DNA of 64,000 nt from Halomonas gemina (GCF_023554995.1 NZ_JAMJPK010000004.1:1-64000); one strand, 5' to 3'. Counted from the first letter of the stretch, positions 29,722 to 39,230 are shown. The notes: a model not told the origin generated them from the sequence alone. Made by a program: numbers and translations.

Positions 29722-31258
29722 CGGGATTCCAGACGTAGTTCCAGGTTTCGCTGATGGGCGCGTCACGCAGCGACAGCTTGAGACGCATGTCCACGGGAGT
29801 CTCCCCCTCGGGTTGTATCCGGAAGGAGGCGCGCCAGGTGTCGCCGTCGGGAAGGCGTTGCACCATCAGCTGTCGGGCCTCGCCGCTCGAGACCTCGAGC
29901 TCGGCCTCGACCGGATGAGTGGCGTCGAGGCTCGAGAGCTCACCCCCCTGGAAGTCGACCACGAACTGGCGAAGGCTGCGAGGCGGTGGGTCGCTCTGGC
30001 CCGGCACGGCCCCCCAGCCCTGTCGGGTGCGTACGGCGCTGGCCAGGGTCTGCTCGGGACGCTGGGCATCGAAGGTGGCAAGCCGGTAGCGATAGGTACG
30101 TGACTCACCGGCCTCGAGCGGCTGCTCGGGGACCCAGTAGACGACGATGTTGTCGTTGGTCTCCGAGTCGCTGGGGATCTCGACCAGCTCCACGCTGCCC
30201 GGCCCCCAGTCGCCGAGCGGGGCGATCCAGTGGCTGGGGCGGCGCTCGTAGCGCGACTCCATGTCCAGGTAGCTGTCGAAGTCCCGGTCGCGCTGGGCCA
30301 GGCCGAAGCCGGCCGGATTCTCGTCCTGCAGGCGGGTGATGCGCAGCTCACGCGGATTGTTCAGGGGGCGCCAGATCCACTCCCCGGCATGGGTCTGCAT
30401 CAGCAGGCCCTGGGAATCATGCACCCGGGGCCGGAAGTCGTCGGCCGGGTAGGGGCTGACGTCGCCGTGCATGAACATGCTGGTCAGCGGGGCGATGCCC
30501 AGCTTCTCGACGTCGCGGCGGGCGAACAGCCGGGCCTCGACCTCCACCTCGATCTGCTCGCCGGGGTGCACCCGGAAATGGTAGGCGCCGGCCAGCGAGG
30601 GACTGTCGAGCAGTGCGACGATGTCGATACGGGGCGCTTCGGGGTCGGGCTTTAACAGCCAGAATTCCCTGAAGGCCGGGAACTCTTCCCCGCCGGAGGA
30701 GGCCGTATCGATGGCCAGCCCGCGGGCCGAGAGGCCATAGCCCTGGTTACGTCCCACCAGCCGGAAATAGCTGGCACCCTGGAAGACCAGGAACTCGTCA
30801 TGGTAGTCCTCGCGATTGAGGGGATAGTGGAGGCGAAAGCCCGCGTACCCCGCGCCACTCAGGTCCTCCTCCGCCAGGGGAGCGGCGGCACCATCGTAGC
30901 GGAAGAAGGACGACTGGAACGGTAGGTCGTGCCGTCCGTCCTCCTCGACCAGGTGCAGGCGCACCGGCCGCTCGAACAGGAAACCGGAATGGAAGAGTTG
31001 TACCGAGAACAGCGCCTCGTCCTGCCAGAGGGCGGCTTCCGGGCGAAAGCGGATCGAGCGGTAGACATCGTAGTCGATGTCGCGCAGTGCCTGGGGCAGG
31101 TCGCCGGCCTGCTCATCATAGGGGGACGCCGCGAGCTGGCGCGCGCGGTCGGTCGCCTCCTCGAAGACGCCGGGCAGGTCCGGGTCGGGCTCGGCCCAGG
31201 TCGCAGGCGTGATTCCCGCGATGAGCAGGCCGGCGGCCAGCCACCCTGATGGGGACAT
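29708..31258 (-). CDS. opgG: Periplasmic glucan biosynthesis protein OpgG/OpgD
   Basis: Periplasmic partner of OpgH in glucan synthesis and branching. 516 residues with a signal peptide (MSPSGWLAAGLLIAGITPA, cleavage near TWA-EP) and the two-domain all-beta OpgG fold (family signatures DYDVYRSIRFRPEAALW, LLMQTHAGEWIWRPL, and the C-terminal NYVWNPDELR). Start at 31258 is set by AAGGAGG eight bases upstream. E. coli OpgG is 511 residues. First gene of the opgG-opgH-fkbM-creatininase operon and divergent from a phosphotransferase-like gene. Confidence 0.93.
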   Translation of the reverse strand: MSPSGWLAAGLLIAGITPATWAEPDPDLPGVFEEATDRARQLAASPYDEQAGDLPQALRDIDYDVYRSIRFRPEAALWQDEALFSVQLFHSGFLFERPVRLHLVEEDGRHDLPFQSSFFRYDGAAAPLAEEDLSGAGYAGFRLHYPLNREDYHDEFLVFQGASYFRLVGRNQGYGLSARGLAIDTASSGGEEFPAFREFWLLKPDPEAPRIDIVALLDSPSLAGAYHFRVHPGEQIEVEVEARLFARRDVEKLGIAPLTSMFMHGDVSPYPADDFRPRVHDSQGLLMQTHAGEWIWRPLNNPRELRITRLQDENPAGFGLAQRDRDFDSYLDMESRYERRPSHWIAPLGDWGPGSVELVEIPSDSETNDNIVVYWVPEQPLEAGESRTYRYRLATFDAQRPEQTLASAVRTRQGWGAVPGQSDPPPRSLRQFVVDFQGGELSSLDATHPVEAELEVSSGEARQLMVQRLPDGDTWRASFRIQPEGETPVDMRLKLSLRDAPISETWNYVWNPDELR

Positions 31259-31387
31259 GGCATGATCCTCCTTGAGTCGCATCTCCCGGTGGGGTGACAA
31301 CAGGATCGGTGGCAAGTTGCAACGATATCTCTATACAAAGATTATACAATGAGAGCTTGGTGGTCCATCTGACCCGGGTGATTGCTC

Positions 31388-33022
31388 ATGCCATTTCGTT
31401 CTCGCCTCTGCTGGTTCCTGTCCCTTGCGCTGCTCAATGGCGTGCTGCTGGCACCAGTATGGCTGTTGCATGGCGAGCTGGCCCCCCGCTGGATTGCCCT
31501 GGAGGCCCTCCTGCTGGCAGGGCTGCTGGCACTGTTGCCGTCGGCCGGCCTGTTTGCCGGACTGCGCTGGCTGGTGTCGGCCCTGGTCATGGCGTTCCTG
31601 CTGGTCGGCCTGGGGGAGGTGGCGACGCAGCTGACGTTCGGGCGCCCCCTGAACCTCTATCTGGACCTTCCCCTGCTGCGTTCCGTCTTTCACCTGCTCG
31701 AGGGCAATCTGGGATTTCCTTTGGCCGGCCTGGTCACCCTGCTGGCCATGGTCCTGCTGGTACTCGCGGCCTGGTTGCTGGCAAGGATGGTCGCGAGCCT
31801 GCAGGTCGCCGCGCGCAGCGGCCGAGCGCTGGCCGGTGCCCTGGTGATGCTGGTGGCAAGCGGTGCGCTGATCGCCGCCGAGCTCCAGCATCACCGCCCG
31901 CTAGCGGTGGCCCGAACGCCCTTGCTCGACACCCTGCACTTCCAGGGGCGGCAACTGGTCGAGACGCGCCGCGCCCACCGCGACTTTGCCGAGCGGATGA
32001 CGGCCTCGCCCGCCAGGGTCACCGCCTTGCCGGGGCTTGCCGGACGCGATGTGGTGCTGGTCTTCGTGGAGTCCTATGGCATATCGGCGCTGTTCGATGC
32101 TCCCTACGCCCGGGTTCTGGGCCCGCGCCTCGACGACATGGCCGAGCGCTTCGCTGCCGCCGACCTGTCGGTGGCCTCCGGCATTCTCGACTCGCCGATC
32201 CGCGGCGGCCAGTCATGGCTGGCGCATGCCACGGCGCTGAGCGGCCTGCGGGTCGACAATTCGCTCTGGTACCGCTTGATGCTGGAGAGCGAGCGCACCA
32301 CCCTGGTGGACGACTTCCGCGCTACCGGCCACCGCACCCTCACGGTGATGCCGGCCATCACCATGGCCTGGCCGGAGGGCCGCGCTTACGGGTTCGACGA
32401 GATCCACGCCGCCGCGGACCTCGACTATGCCGGCCCACCGTTGAACTGGGTGACCATGCCCGACCAATATACCCTGCACCATTTCGAGCAGCGGATCCGC
32501 CAGGGCGCCGCGGCGCCGCTCTTCGCCCAGATTGCGCTGATCAGCAGCCATGCGCCCTGGACCCCCATCCTCCCGGTGCTCGATGACTGGGGGGCGATCG
32601 GCGATGGCCGCGTCTTTGCGCGCTGGGAAGACGCCGGCGAGTCACCCGACGAACTCTGGCAGGACCTGGAACGGGTACGCGATCACTACGCCAGGTCGCT
32701 GGACTATGCTCTGGGGGCCAGCATCCGCTGGGCCGAGGACTTCGTGGACGACCAGACCCTGGTGATCCTGCTGGGGGATCACCAGGCGGCGCCCCTGATC
32801 ACCGGCGACAACGCCAGCGGTGGTGTCCCGGTCCATGTAATCAGCGGCGATGCCCGCCTGCTCGACCCCTTCCTGGCGCGGGGCTTCGTGTCCGGCACCC
32901 GGCCGCCACGCCCCGACCGCTACCCCGATGGCGAGCTGCCAGGCCAGGAGGCGCTGCGCGGCTGGCTCCATGAGGCCTTCGGCGCTGATGAAGCGCCGGG
33001 CGCCCCTCTCACGACCCCCTGA
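31388..33022 (+). CDS. LTA-synthase-family (sulfatase-like) membrane phosphotransferase
   Basis: 544 residues. Four or five N-terminal membrane helices (about residues 8-165) are followed by a periplasmic alkaline-phosphatase-fold domain that begins GRDVVLVFVESYG and contains VILLGDHQA as a metal-ligand region. This group includes OpgB/OpgE-type enzymes, which add phosphoglycerol or phosphoethanolamine to periplasmic glucans, and lipoteichoic acid synthases. Being divergent from opgG by only 129 bases, decoration of the glucan is the favoured role. Start taken at the ATG at 31388; a TTG two codons earlier is possible. Confidence 0.78.
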   Translation: MPFRSRLCWFLSLALLNGVLLAPVWLLHGELAPRWIALEALLLAGLLALLPSAGLFAGLRWLVSALVMAFLLVGLGEVATQLTFGRPLNLYLDLPLLRSVFHLLEGNLGFPLAGLVTLLAMVLLVLAAWLLARMVASLQVAARSGRALAGALVMLVASGALIAAELQHHRPLAVARTPLLDTLHFQGRQLVETRRAHRDFAERMTASPARVTALPGLAGRDVVLVFVESYGISALFDAPYARVLGPRLDDMAERFAAADLSVASGILDSPIRGGQSWLAHATALSGLRVDNSLWYRLMLESERTTLVDDFRATGHRTLTVMPAITMAWPEGRAYGFDEIHAAADLDYAGPPLNWVTMPDQYTLHHFEQRIRQGAAAPLFAQIALISSHAPWTPILPVLDDWGAIGDGRVFARWEDAGESPDELWQDLERVRDHYARSLDYALGASIRWAEDFVDDQTLVILLGDHQAAPLITGDNASGGVPVHVISGDARLLDPFLARGFVSGTRPPRPDRYPDGELPGQEALRGWLHEAFGADEAPGAPLTTP

Positions 33023-33050
33023 CCGAGGGCCGGATGGCCCGGGAGGCAAG

Positions 33051-33641
33051 ATGCCACGACCTACACCGAGGACAGCGCGAACCACATCGGCCGCCCTGCT
33101 GTCCGGCCTTGCCGGGCTGATGGCCGTTTCCATGGCCGAGGCCTGGGAGCTGGACCGGGACGCGAGCCGAATCGAACTGATCGGCACCGCCGACGGCCGC
33201 GAAGCGGTGACCCGTGTCGAGGACTTCGAGGTCGACCTTGAGGGAGACCTGGATCAGCCTGGCCAGGGGCAGCTGGTGCTGACCCTTCGATCGGACAGCA
33301 TCACGGGCGGCAACGACATCGTCGATGGCATGCTGCACGGGCGTAACTGGTTCGACGTCGAGACCTACCCCGAGATCGTCTTTCGCAGTACCGACATCCA
33401 GGCACCGGCCGAGGGCGAACTGCGCATCGAGGGCGAACTCGAGCTGCGCGGGGACACCCATCCGCTGACGGTGCCGGCGAGCTGGACGCGGCAGGGCGAG
33501 CGGGTCAATGTTGACGGACGCCTGACCCTGGACCGCACCGATTTCGACATGGGACGCGGTGCCTGGCGCACCGAGGGCACGGTGAAGCATGAGGTCCATG
33601 TCGACTTCTCCCTCGAGCTGCTGGCGCCATCGAGTTCCTGA
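33051..33641 (+). CDS. YceI-family periplasmic protein (second copy)
   Basis: 196 residues: a signal sequence (about 1-31, ending in ...MAEAW) and a YceI lipocalin-like domain with ITGGNDIVDGMLHGRNWFDVETYPEIVFRS-type spacing typical of the family (kept here as ITGGNDIVDG and NWFDVETYPEIVF). GGGAGG lies before the ATG at 33051. It starts 28 bases after the phosphotransferase gene and ends 20 bases before manC, so these three rightward genes may form one unit. It is quite diverged from the YceI at 18107. Confidence 0.85.
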   Translation: MPRPTPRTARTTSAALLSGLAGLMAVSMAEAWELDRDASRIELIGTADGREAVTRVEDFEVDLEGDLDQPGQGQLVLTLRSDSITGGNDIVDGMLHGRNWFDVETYPEIVFRSTDIQAPAEGELRIEGELELRGDTHPLTVPASWTRQGERVNVDGRLTLDRTDFDMGRGAWRTEGTVKHEVHVDFSLELLAPSSS

Positions 33642-33661
33642 ACCACGAAGGAGGCTTGCCC

Positions 33662-35068
33662 TTGTTCACCCCCGTGATCCTGGCTGGCGGCAATGGCGTG
33701 CGGCTCTGGCCGCTGTCGCGCCGGCAGCGGCCCAAGCAGTTCCTGTCGCTGGAAGGCGAGGGCAGCCTGCTGGCCAACACCCTGGCCCGTCTCGAGGGGC
33801 TCGGCATGGCCGCTCCCATCGTCATCTGCCAAGAGGAGCATCGCTTCCTCGCCGCCGAGCAGCTCCGCCAGGCGGGGGTCGAGCAGGCGACCCTGCTGCT
33901 CGAGCCCGAGGGTCGCGGCACGGCCCCGGCGATCGCACTGGCTGCCCTGCTGGCGCGCCGCCAGGAGCGCAGTGAACCGCTACTGGTCCTGCCGTCGGAC
34001 CATCACCTGGCAGACGATGAGGCCTTCCGCGTGGCCCTGGGGCCGGCGGCACGGCTGGCCGGTGCAGGTCACCTGGTGACCTTCGGGGTGGTGCCGACTC
34101 GTGCCGAAACCGGCTATGGCTATCTCCAGGCCGGTGAGGCGCTGGGCGAAGCGGGCCATGCGGTGGCGCGTTTCGTGGAGAAGCCCGACCTCGCCACCGC
34201 CGAGCGCTTCCTGGCGGCCGATGACCATTTCTGGAACAGCGGCATCTTCGTGCTGCGTCCCGATGACTATCTGGATGCCCTGGAAGCCTTTGCCCCCGCC
34301 ATGCTGGCGGCCTGTCGGGACGCCATGGACGCGGCGGTGGTCGACCTCGACTTCCTGCGGCCGTCGGCGCGGGCCTTCCGGGAGAGTCCCGCCGGCTCCA
34401 TCGATGTGGCGGTGATGGAGCGTACCGACCGAGCGGCCATGGTGCCGCTGGCCGCCGGCTGGAGCGACATCGGTTCCTGGCAGGCCCTCTGGGAGGCGCT
34501 GCCTCGTGATGCCGACGACAACGCCCTGCGCGGCGACGTGGTCTGCGAGCAGAGCCGTGGGTTGCTGGTGCATGCCGATTCGCGGCTGGTGGCCACCCTG
34601 GGGGTAGAGGACCTGGTGATCGTCGAGACCGATGATGCCGTGCTGGTGGCGGAGCGCGCCCGCAGCCAGCAGCTGCGGGGCCTGGTCGAGCGGCTGGAGG
34701 CCGAGGGTCGGGCAGAGACCCGGTTCACCAGCATCGTGCATCGCCCCTGGGGCCACTACCAGGCCGTCGACGCCGGGCCGCGTCATCAGGTCAAGCGCAT
34801 CACGGTGCGCCCCGGTGCGCGGCTCTCCCTGCAGCTCCACCACCATCGGGCCGAGCACTGGGTGGTAGTCAGCGGCATGGCCCGGGTCACCCTGGACGAG
34901 GAGGTCTTCCTGGTGGGCGAGAACGCCTCGACCTTCATCCCGGTGGGGCGGGTGCACTGCCTGGAGAACCCCGGCCTGATTCCGCTGGAACTGATCGAGG
35001 TGCAGTCCGGCAGCTATCTGGGCGAGGACGACATCGTTCGCCTGGACGATTGCTATGGGCGGGAGTGA
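33662..35068 (+). CDS. manC: Mannose-1-phosphate guanylyltransferase / mannose-6-phosphate isomerase (type II)
   Basis: Bifunctional enzyme making GDP-mannose. 468 residues: an N-terminal nucleotidyltransferase domain with ILAGGNGVRLWPLSR and RPKQFL, FVEKPD at about residue 175, and a C-terminal cupin isomerase domain (RPWGHYQ, then LQLHHHRAEHW). The start is read as TTG at 33662, seven bases after AAGGAGG; another TTG at 33656 is too close to the Shine-Dalgarno sequence. GDP-mannose could feed exopolysaccharide or lipopolysaccharide. It is convergent with the acyltransferase gene, with nine bases between stops. Confidence 0.93.
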   Translation: MFTPVILAGGNGVRLWPLSRRQRPKQFLSLEGEGSLLANTLARLEGLGMAAPIVICQEEHRFLAAEQLRQAGVEQATLLLEPEGRGTAPAIALAALLARRQERSEPLLVLPSDHHLADDEAFRVALGPAARLAGAGHLVTFGVVPTRAETGYGYLQAGEALGEAGHAVARFVEKPDLATAERFLAADDHFWNSGIFVLRPDDYLDALEAFAPAMLAACRDAMDAAVVDLDFLRPSARAFRESPAGSIDVAVMERTDRAAMVPLAAGWSDIGSWQALWEALPRDADDNALRGDVVCEQSRGLLVHADSRLVATLGVEDLVIVETDDAVLVAERARSQQLRGLVERLEAEGRAETRFTSIVHRPWGHYQAVDAGPRHQVKRITVRPGARLSLQLHHHRAEHWVVVSGMARVTLDEEVFLVGENASTFIPVGRVHCLENPGLIPLELIEVQSGSYLGEDDIVRLDDCYGRE

Positions 35069-35077
35069 TCGGATCGC

Positions 35078-36007
35078 TCAGTAGAGCCGGAAGCGTTTGA
35101 AGTCCGGGCGACCCTCGGCCTCCTCGGGGGTCTTGCGGTAGCGCTTGTACTCCCACTGGTACTGGGCCGGGTCCAGGGCGATGGCGGCCTCCACGCTGGC
35201 ATTGACGCCGGTGGCCGAGGTGGCCTCGTCGGGGGCATAGACCCGCTCGTCAGCGGCCAGGAAATGCAGGGCGAAGCCCTTGCCGGGCAGGCGCAGCGCC
35301 ACCCCGGTAACGACTCGCGCCTCGGTACGCGCCACCAGCTTGGGCAGCAGGGTGGCGGTGTAGGCGGGGCGGTCGAAGAAGGGCGCGAAGACGCCGCTGC
35401 CCCAGCTCGGCTCCTGATCGGGCAGGATGCCCACGGCCTCGCAGCGCTTGAGCGCCTTGAGCAGGGCGGCCACGCCACGCGGGTTGGTGGGCACCAGATG
35501 CGCCCCACGGCGTTCGCGGCCCTGGCGGATGATCGGGTCCAGCGGGGCGAGCTTGGGGGGCTCGTACATGGCGGTGAAGGGGAAGTGGCCGGAGAGCCAG
35601 AAGTTGAGCACCTCCCAGTTGCCGAAGTGGGGGGCGAGCACGATGACGCCGCGCCCCTCGGCGCGGGCCCCGTCGAGCAGCTCGCGACCATGGACCTCGA
35701 GGATCGCGGCTTCGACCCGCTCGGGGGCGCCCATCCAGGCGAAGCCCAGCTCGAGCATGGTGGCGGTGGAGTGGGTCAGGCTCTGCCGGGAGAGCTCGCG
35801 GCGTTCGGCGTCGCTGCGCGAGGGGTAGACCTCATACAGGTTGGCGCGGGTGACCCGGCGCTCCCGGCGGCTAAGCCGCTCCACCAGCGGGCCGACCAGT
35901 CGGGCCATTCGCCACAGGCTGGAAAGGCGACGACCGGCGAGGCTGCGCCACAGGGTGGCGATGGCGCGGGCCTGGAGGGTGCTCGAGCGGGACTTACCTG
36001 TGGCCAT
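35078..36007 (-). CDS. lpxL: Lipid A biosynthesis lauroyl/myristoyl acyltransferase
   Basis: Inner-membrane-associated late acyltransferase of the HtrB/LpxL/LpxM family, adding a secondary acyl chain to lipid A. 309 residues. The catalytic dyad motif is HFGNWE (His127 and Glu132), with LPDQEPSWGSGVFAPFF as the conserved second block. The basic N-terminus fits a membrane-anchored protein. LpxL and LpxM cannot be separated confidently by eye. Three bases separate its ATG from the stop of the small membrane protein gene upstream, so the two are probably co-transcribed. Confidence 0.88.
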   Translation of the reverse strand: MATGKSRSSTLQARAIATLWRSLAGRRLSSLWRMARLVGPLVERLSRRERRVTRANLYEVYPSRSDAERRELSRQSLTHSTATMLELGFAWMGAPERVEAAILEVHGRELLDGARAEGRGVIVLAPHFGNWEVLNFWLSGHFPFTAMYEPPKLAPLDPIIRQGRERRGAHLVPTNPRGVAALLKALKRCEAVGILPDQEPSWGSGVFAPFFDRPAYTATLLPKLVARTEARVVTGVALRLPGKGFALHFLAADERVYAPDEATSATGVNASVEAAIALDPAQYQWEYKRYRKTPEEAEGRPDFKRFRLY

Positions 36008-36010
36008 GGA

Positions 36011-36394
36011 TCAGAGCCACCAGGTGTCCACGTTGTCCGGCGCGCGGCGCTCGTTGAGGGCCTTGAGCCCCTTCACGCAGCGGATTACCAGCCACACCAC
36101 CGCGGCCAGCCAGGTGAGAAAGCCGATGAGGACCAGGGTCAGCAGGCCGGAAATGCCGAAGTAGAGCAGGGCGATCCAGAAGGTGCGGATCTGGTAGCGA
36201 TAGTGCTCGTCGAGCCAGACCGGCCCGTTGCCACGGTAGACATAGGCGATCACCACGCCGACCAGCGAGGTGAGGCCGCCGGTGACCATGCCGGCCAGGT
36301 GCAGCACGTACACCACGATGGGAATGGTCGTGTCGGGGGCGGGACCCCGTTCGGTGATGGCTCGGTCGTCGTCCTGAGGCGGCTGGTCGTTCAT
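36011..36394 (-). CDS. Small four-helix membrane protein (DUF4870-like)
   Basis: 127 residues with a charged N-terminal 22 residues and three or four hydrophobic helices (about 24-50, 72-90, 92-107). The pattern resembles DUF4870-type small membrane proteins (HYRYQIRTFWIALLYF region). No enzyme motif. It lies immediately upstream of the lipid A acyltransferase gene on the same strand; function unknown. Confidence 0.75.
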   Translation of the reverse strand: MNDQPPQDDDRAITERGPAPDTTIPIVVYVLHLAGMVTGGLTSLVGVVIAYVYRGNGPVWLDEHYRYQIRTFWIALLYFGISGLLTLVLIGFLTWLAAVVWLVIRCVKGLKALNERRAPDNVDTWWL

Positions 36395-36478
36395 GGCGCG
36401 TCCCTGTAGAGCAAGTGGTTGGGGCCAATCATACCGGTCGAAGGCGACAATGCCACCGGGCCTGGGTCCGGCAGGCTC

Positions 36479-36862
36479 CTAGGGCTTCATGGGGCGGCTG
36501 ATCTCCAGCAGGTTGCCGTCCGGGTCGCGCAGGTAGAGCGAGGTGATCTCGCCGGTGGCACCCTGGCGGGTCACCGGGCCGAGCTCCACCTCGACCCCCA
36601 GCGCCTCCAGGTGTCGCTGGACCTCCTCGAGCGGCAGCAGGCTGCGCAGGCAGAGGTCCAGGCTGCCGGGGGTTGGCGTGGCGGCCCGGGGGGTGACGTC
36701 GGTGGCGGTCCAGTGCAGGCGCAGGGCGATGTCGCCCAGCAACAGGTCGACGCGCTCGCCGTCGCGGTAGCGTACTTCCAGTCCCAGCACCCGTGAGTAG
36801 AAGTCCACGGCACGGGAAATGTCGGTCACGGTGATGACCAGGTGGTCCAGACCTGACAGCAT
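36479..36862 (-). CDS. VOC-superfamily (glyoxalase-like) protein
   Basis: 127 residues forming two beta-alpha-beta-beta-beta units of the vicinal oxygen chelate fold. It begins LDHLVITVTDISRAVDFYSRVLGL and ends SLYLRDPDGNLLEI, the typical metal-binding His and Glu positions. Relatives include glyoxalase I, fosfomycin-resistance proteins and ring-cleavage dioxygenases. With no specific partner nearby, the substrate stays unknown. Confidence 0.85.
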   Translation of the reverse strand: MLSGLDHLVITVTDISRAVDFYSRVLGLEVRYRDGERVDLLLGDIALRLHWTATDVTPRAATPTPGSLDLCLRSLLPLEEVQRHLEALGVEVELGPVTRQGATGEITSLYLRDPDGNLLEISRPMKP

Positions 36863-36934
36863 TCGGGTCTCCTTGCGGGGTTCTGGAGAGAGCGGGTGAA
36901 TCCTGGGGGAGCTTGTTCTGGCACAGAGGATACG

Positions 36935-37573
36935 ATGATGCTGACCTGTCCGCTATGTGCGTCCATCGACACCGGACACTTTCACCGTGACGGCCGACGC
37001 GACTACCACCGCTGCCGACACTGCGCGCTGGTGTTCGTGCCGCCCGAGCAGCGGCTCGGGCCAGAAGAGGAGAGGGCGGTCTACGACCAGCACGAGAACT
37101 CGCCACACGACCTGGGCTACCGGCGCTTCCTGTCGCGGCTCTTTGCCCCCCTGCATGAACGGCTCCCACCCGGCGCGCGAGGGCTCGACTTCGGCTCGGG
37201 GCCGGGGCCGACGCTGTCGGTGATGTTCGAGGAGGCGGGCCACCCCATGGCGATCTACGACCCCGTCTATGCGCCGGACCGCTCGGTGCTGGCCGGGACC
37301 TACGATTTCATCACCGCCAGCGAGGTCGTCGAGCACCTCTTCGAACCGGGCCGGGAACTGGCGAGGCTGGTCGCCCTGCTGCCCCCGGGAGGCTGGCTGG
37401 GGCTGATGACCAAGCGCGTCACCGACCATGACGCCTTCACTCGCTGGCACTACATCCTCGATCCTACCCATGTGGCGTTCTTCAGCGAGGCGACCTTCAT
37501 GTGGCTGGCCAGCCACCTGGACATGCATGTCGAGTTTCCGGCGCCGGACGTGGCGCTGCTGCAGAAGCCCTGA
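36935..37573 (+). CDS. SAM-dependent methyltransferase with N-terminal zinc ribbon
   Basis: 212 residues. A short zinc ribbon (CPLCASIDTG ... YHRCRHCALVF, four Cys) opens the protein, followed by a Rossmann methyltransferase core with LDFGSGPGPTLSVMFE as motif I and FITASEVVEHLFEPGRE. This architecture is widespread and mostly uncharacterised (methyltransferase type 11/23 group). Start at 36935 follows AGAGGA; 36938 is an equally good ATG. Single gene, divergent from the VOC gene. Confidence 0.8.
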   Translation: MMLTCPLCASIDTGHFHRDGRRDYHRCRHCALVFVPPEQRLGPEEERAVYDQHENSPHDLGYRRFLSRLFAPLHERLPPGARGLDFGSGPGPTLSVMFEEAGHPMAIYDPVYAPDRSVLAGTYDFITASEVVEHLFEPGRELARLVALLPPGGWLGLMTKRVTDHDAFTRWHYILDPTHVAFFSEATFMWLASHLDMHVEFPAPDVALLQKP

Positions 37574-37781
37574 GAGGGCACGTCCAGGAACATCGCCCGC
37601 GGTCCTGGCGCACGGTGAACGATAGTCTTGGCAGGCGAGCGGCGGCAACAAATCGATTGACTCGCCGCCGGCCGGGAGTATGATTTTCGCGCCCGGAATC
37701 GCTCCCCACCCCGCCTCCCGGGCGCTCTCCGGCACTTTCTGCCACCCTTCTCGTTTTCACCTGCTGCTGTGAGGCCCCTTC

Positions 37782-39176
37782 ATGTCGCGGCAACTGCTGG
37801 CCATGGCCCTGGCGCCCCTGCTGGGGCTCTTCATCCTCGGGATCGGCAACGGTTTCCTGGCCACGGTGATCACCCTGCGTCTGGACGCCGCCGGCGAGTC
37901 GCCGGTGGTGATCGGCTGGGTCTCCTCGGCCTACTTCATCGGCCTGGCGCTGGGCGCCATGCTCAATGACCGGCTGCTGCTGCGCATCGGCCATATCCGC
38001 GCCTACGGCAGCTTCGCCTCGCTGGTGGCGGTGACCGTGCTGCTGCAGGGGCTGGTGGCTGAACCCTGGGCCTGGTTCGGCCTGCGCCTGATCGGCGGCT
38101 GGGCCACGGTGGGCGTCTACCTGGTGATCGAGAGCTGGCTGCTGGCCTCCGGCGAGGCCAAGGTTCGCGGCCGCCTGCTGGCGCTCTACATGATCTCGCT
38201 GTATGCCGCCGGTGTGCTCGGCCAGCTGCTGCTCGGGGTCACCGAGGCCATGGGCGGTGCGGCATCGTTCATGGTGATCGGCATGCTGGCCTCGCTCTCG
38301 GTGCTGCCCATGGCGATGATCCCGCGGGTCTCGCCGCTGATCGAGAAGGCCGAGCCGCTCTCGCCGCTGCGCCTGATCACCCTGACCCCCACCGGGGTAA
38401 TGGGCAGCTTCGGCTCGGGGCTGGCAGTGGCCGCCGTCTACTCGCTGCTGCCGCTCTACCTTCAGCGTACCGGCCTTTCGGTCGACCGGATCGGCCAGAT
38501 GATGGCGGTGGTGGTGCTCGGGGCCATGCTGCTGCAGTACCCGGTAGGGCGCTGGTCGGACCGCCACGATCGGCAGCTGGTGCTGATCCTGATCGGCGCC
38601 TTCTGCACCCTCATCTCCGCGGCGGTGCTGTGGCTGCCGATCAGCGCCTGGATCCTCGCCGGGCTGCTGTTCCTGCTCGGCGGGGGCGTCTTCTCGCTCT
38701 ATCCGGTGGCGGTGGGCCACGCCGCCGACCGCGCCCCGGCCGGTGCCTTGGTGCGCATGAGCCAGGGCCTGCTGCTGATCAACGCCATCGGCTCGGCGCT
38801 GAGCCCGCCGCTGGTCTCGCCGGTGATGAGCCTGCTAGGCGATGCCGGCCTGTTCTGGGCCTTTGGCGCCCTGGGCCTGTTCCTGGTGGCCTTCTTCGGC
38901 TGGCGGCGCAGCGTGCGCCCGGCGCCGGTGCCGGTGGCCCGCTTCTCGCCCAGCACGCCCATGTCGGCGGCAGGGGCCGAGCTCTCCGTCACCGAGGAGC
39001 TGCTGCAGGGGGCCATCGAGCACGAGCATGTCGAGGACCTTTCCGGGGCTGTGCCCGAGGTGGCGGTGGCCGAGCCGCTGGTCGGCCCACCGCCGCCCGA
39101 CGAGCCGCACATCGCCTACTACGACGACGAGCCGACGCCCGAGGAGGCCGCCCTGGGCAATATCTCGCGTCCCTGA
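37782..39176 (+). CDS. MFS transporter, YcaD-like
   Basis: 464 residues with twelve membrane helices (about residues 5-390) and a long acidic, proline-rich cytoplasmic C-terminal tail (about 395-464). Start MSRQLLAMALAPLLGLFILG and the RLIGGWATVGVYLVIESWL block fit the YcaD branch of the major facilitator superfamily. Substrate unknown. A hairpin follows. The 70-residue tail is unusual for MFS carriers and might be regulatory. Confidence 0.87.
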   Translation: MSRQLLAMALAPLLGLFILGIGNGFLATVITLRLDAAGESPVVIGWVSSAYFIGLALGAMLNDRLLLRIGHIRAYGSFASLVAVTVLLQGLVAEPWAWFGLRLIGGWATVGVYLVIESWLLASGEAKVRGRLLALYMISLYAAGVLGQLLLGVTEAMGGAASFMVIGMLASLSVLPMAMIPRVSPLIEKAEPLSPLRLITLTPTGVMGSFGSGLAVAAVYSLLPLYLQRTGLSVDRIGQMMAVVVLGAMLLQYPVGRWSDRHDRQLVLILIGAFCTLISAAVLWLPISAWILAGLLFLLGGGVFSLYPVAVGHAADRAPAGALVRMSQGLLLINAIGSALSPPLVSPVMSLLGDAGLFWAFGALGLFLVAFFGWRRSVRPAPVPVARFSPSTPMSAAGAELSVTEELLQGAIEHEHVEDLSGAVPEVAVAEPLVGPPPPDEPHIAYYDDEPTPEEAALGNISRP

Positions 39177-39204
39177 GCTCCCCTCCGCCGGTCGCCATCA
39201 TCGA

Positions 39205-39230
39205 GCCCGCTGCCCTGCAGCGGGCCCGTT
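39205..39230 (+). terminator. GC hairpin after the MFS gene
   Basis: Nine-base perfect stem (39205-39213 with 39217-39225) around CCT. The tail after it is not a clean U-run, so Rho-independent activity is likely but weak. Confidence 0.5.

Noticed and set aside
31294..32586. 430-codon plus frame overlapping the phosphotransferase gene
   Set aside because: Arg/Pro/Gly-rich translation without motifs; the overlapping frame at 31388-33022 has membrane helices and an enzyme fold.
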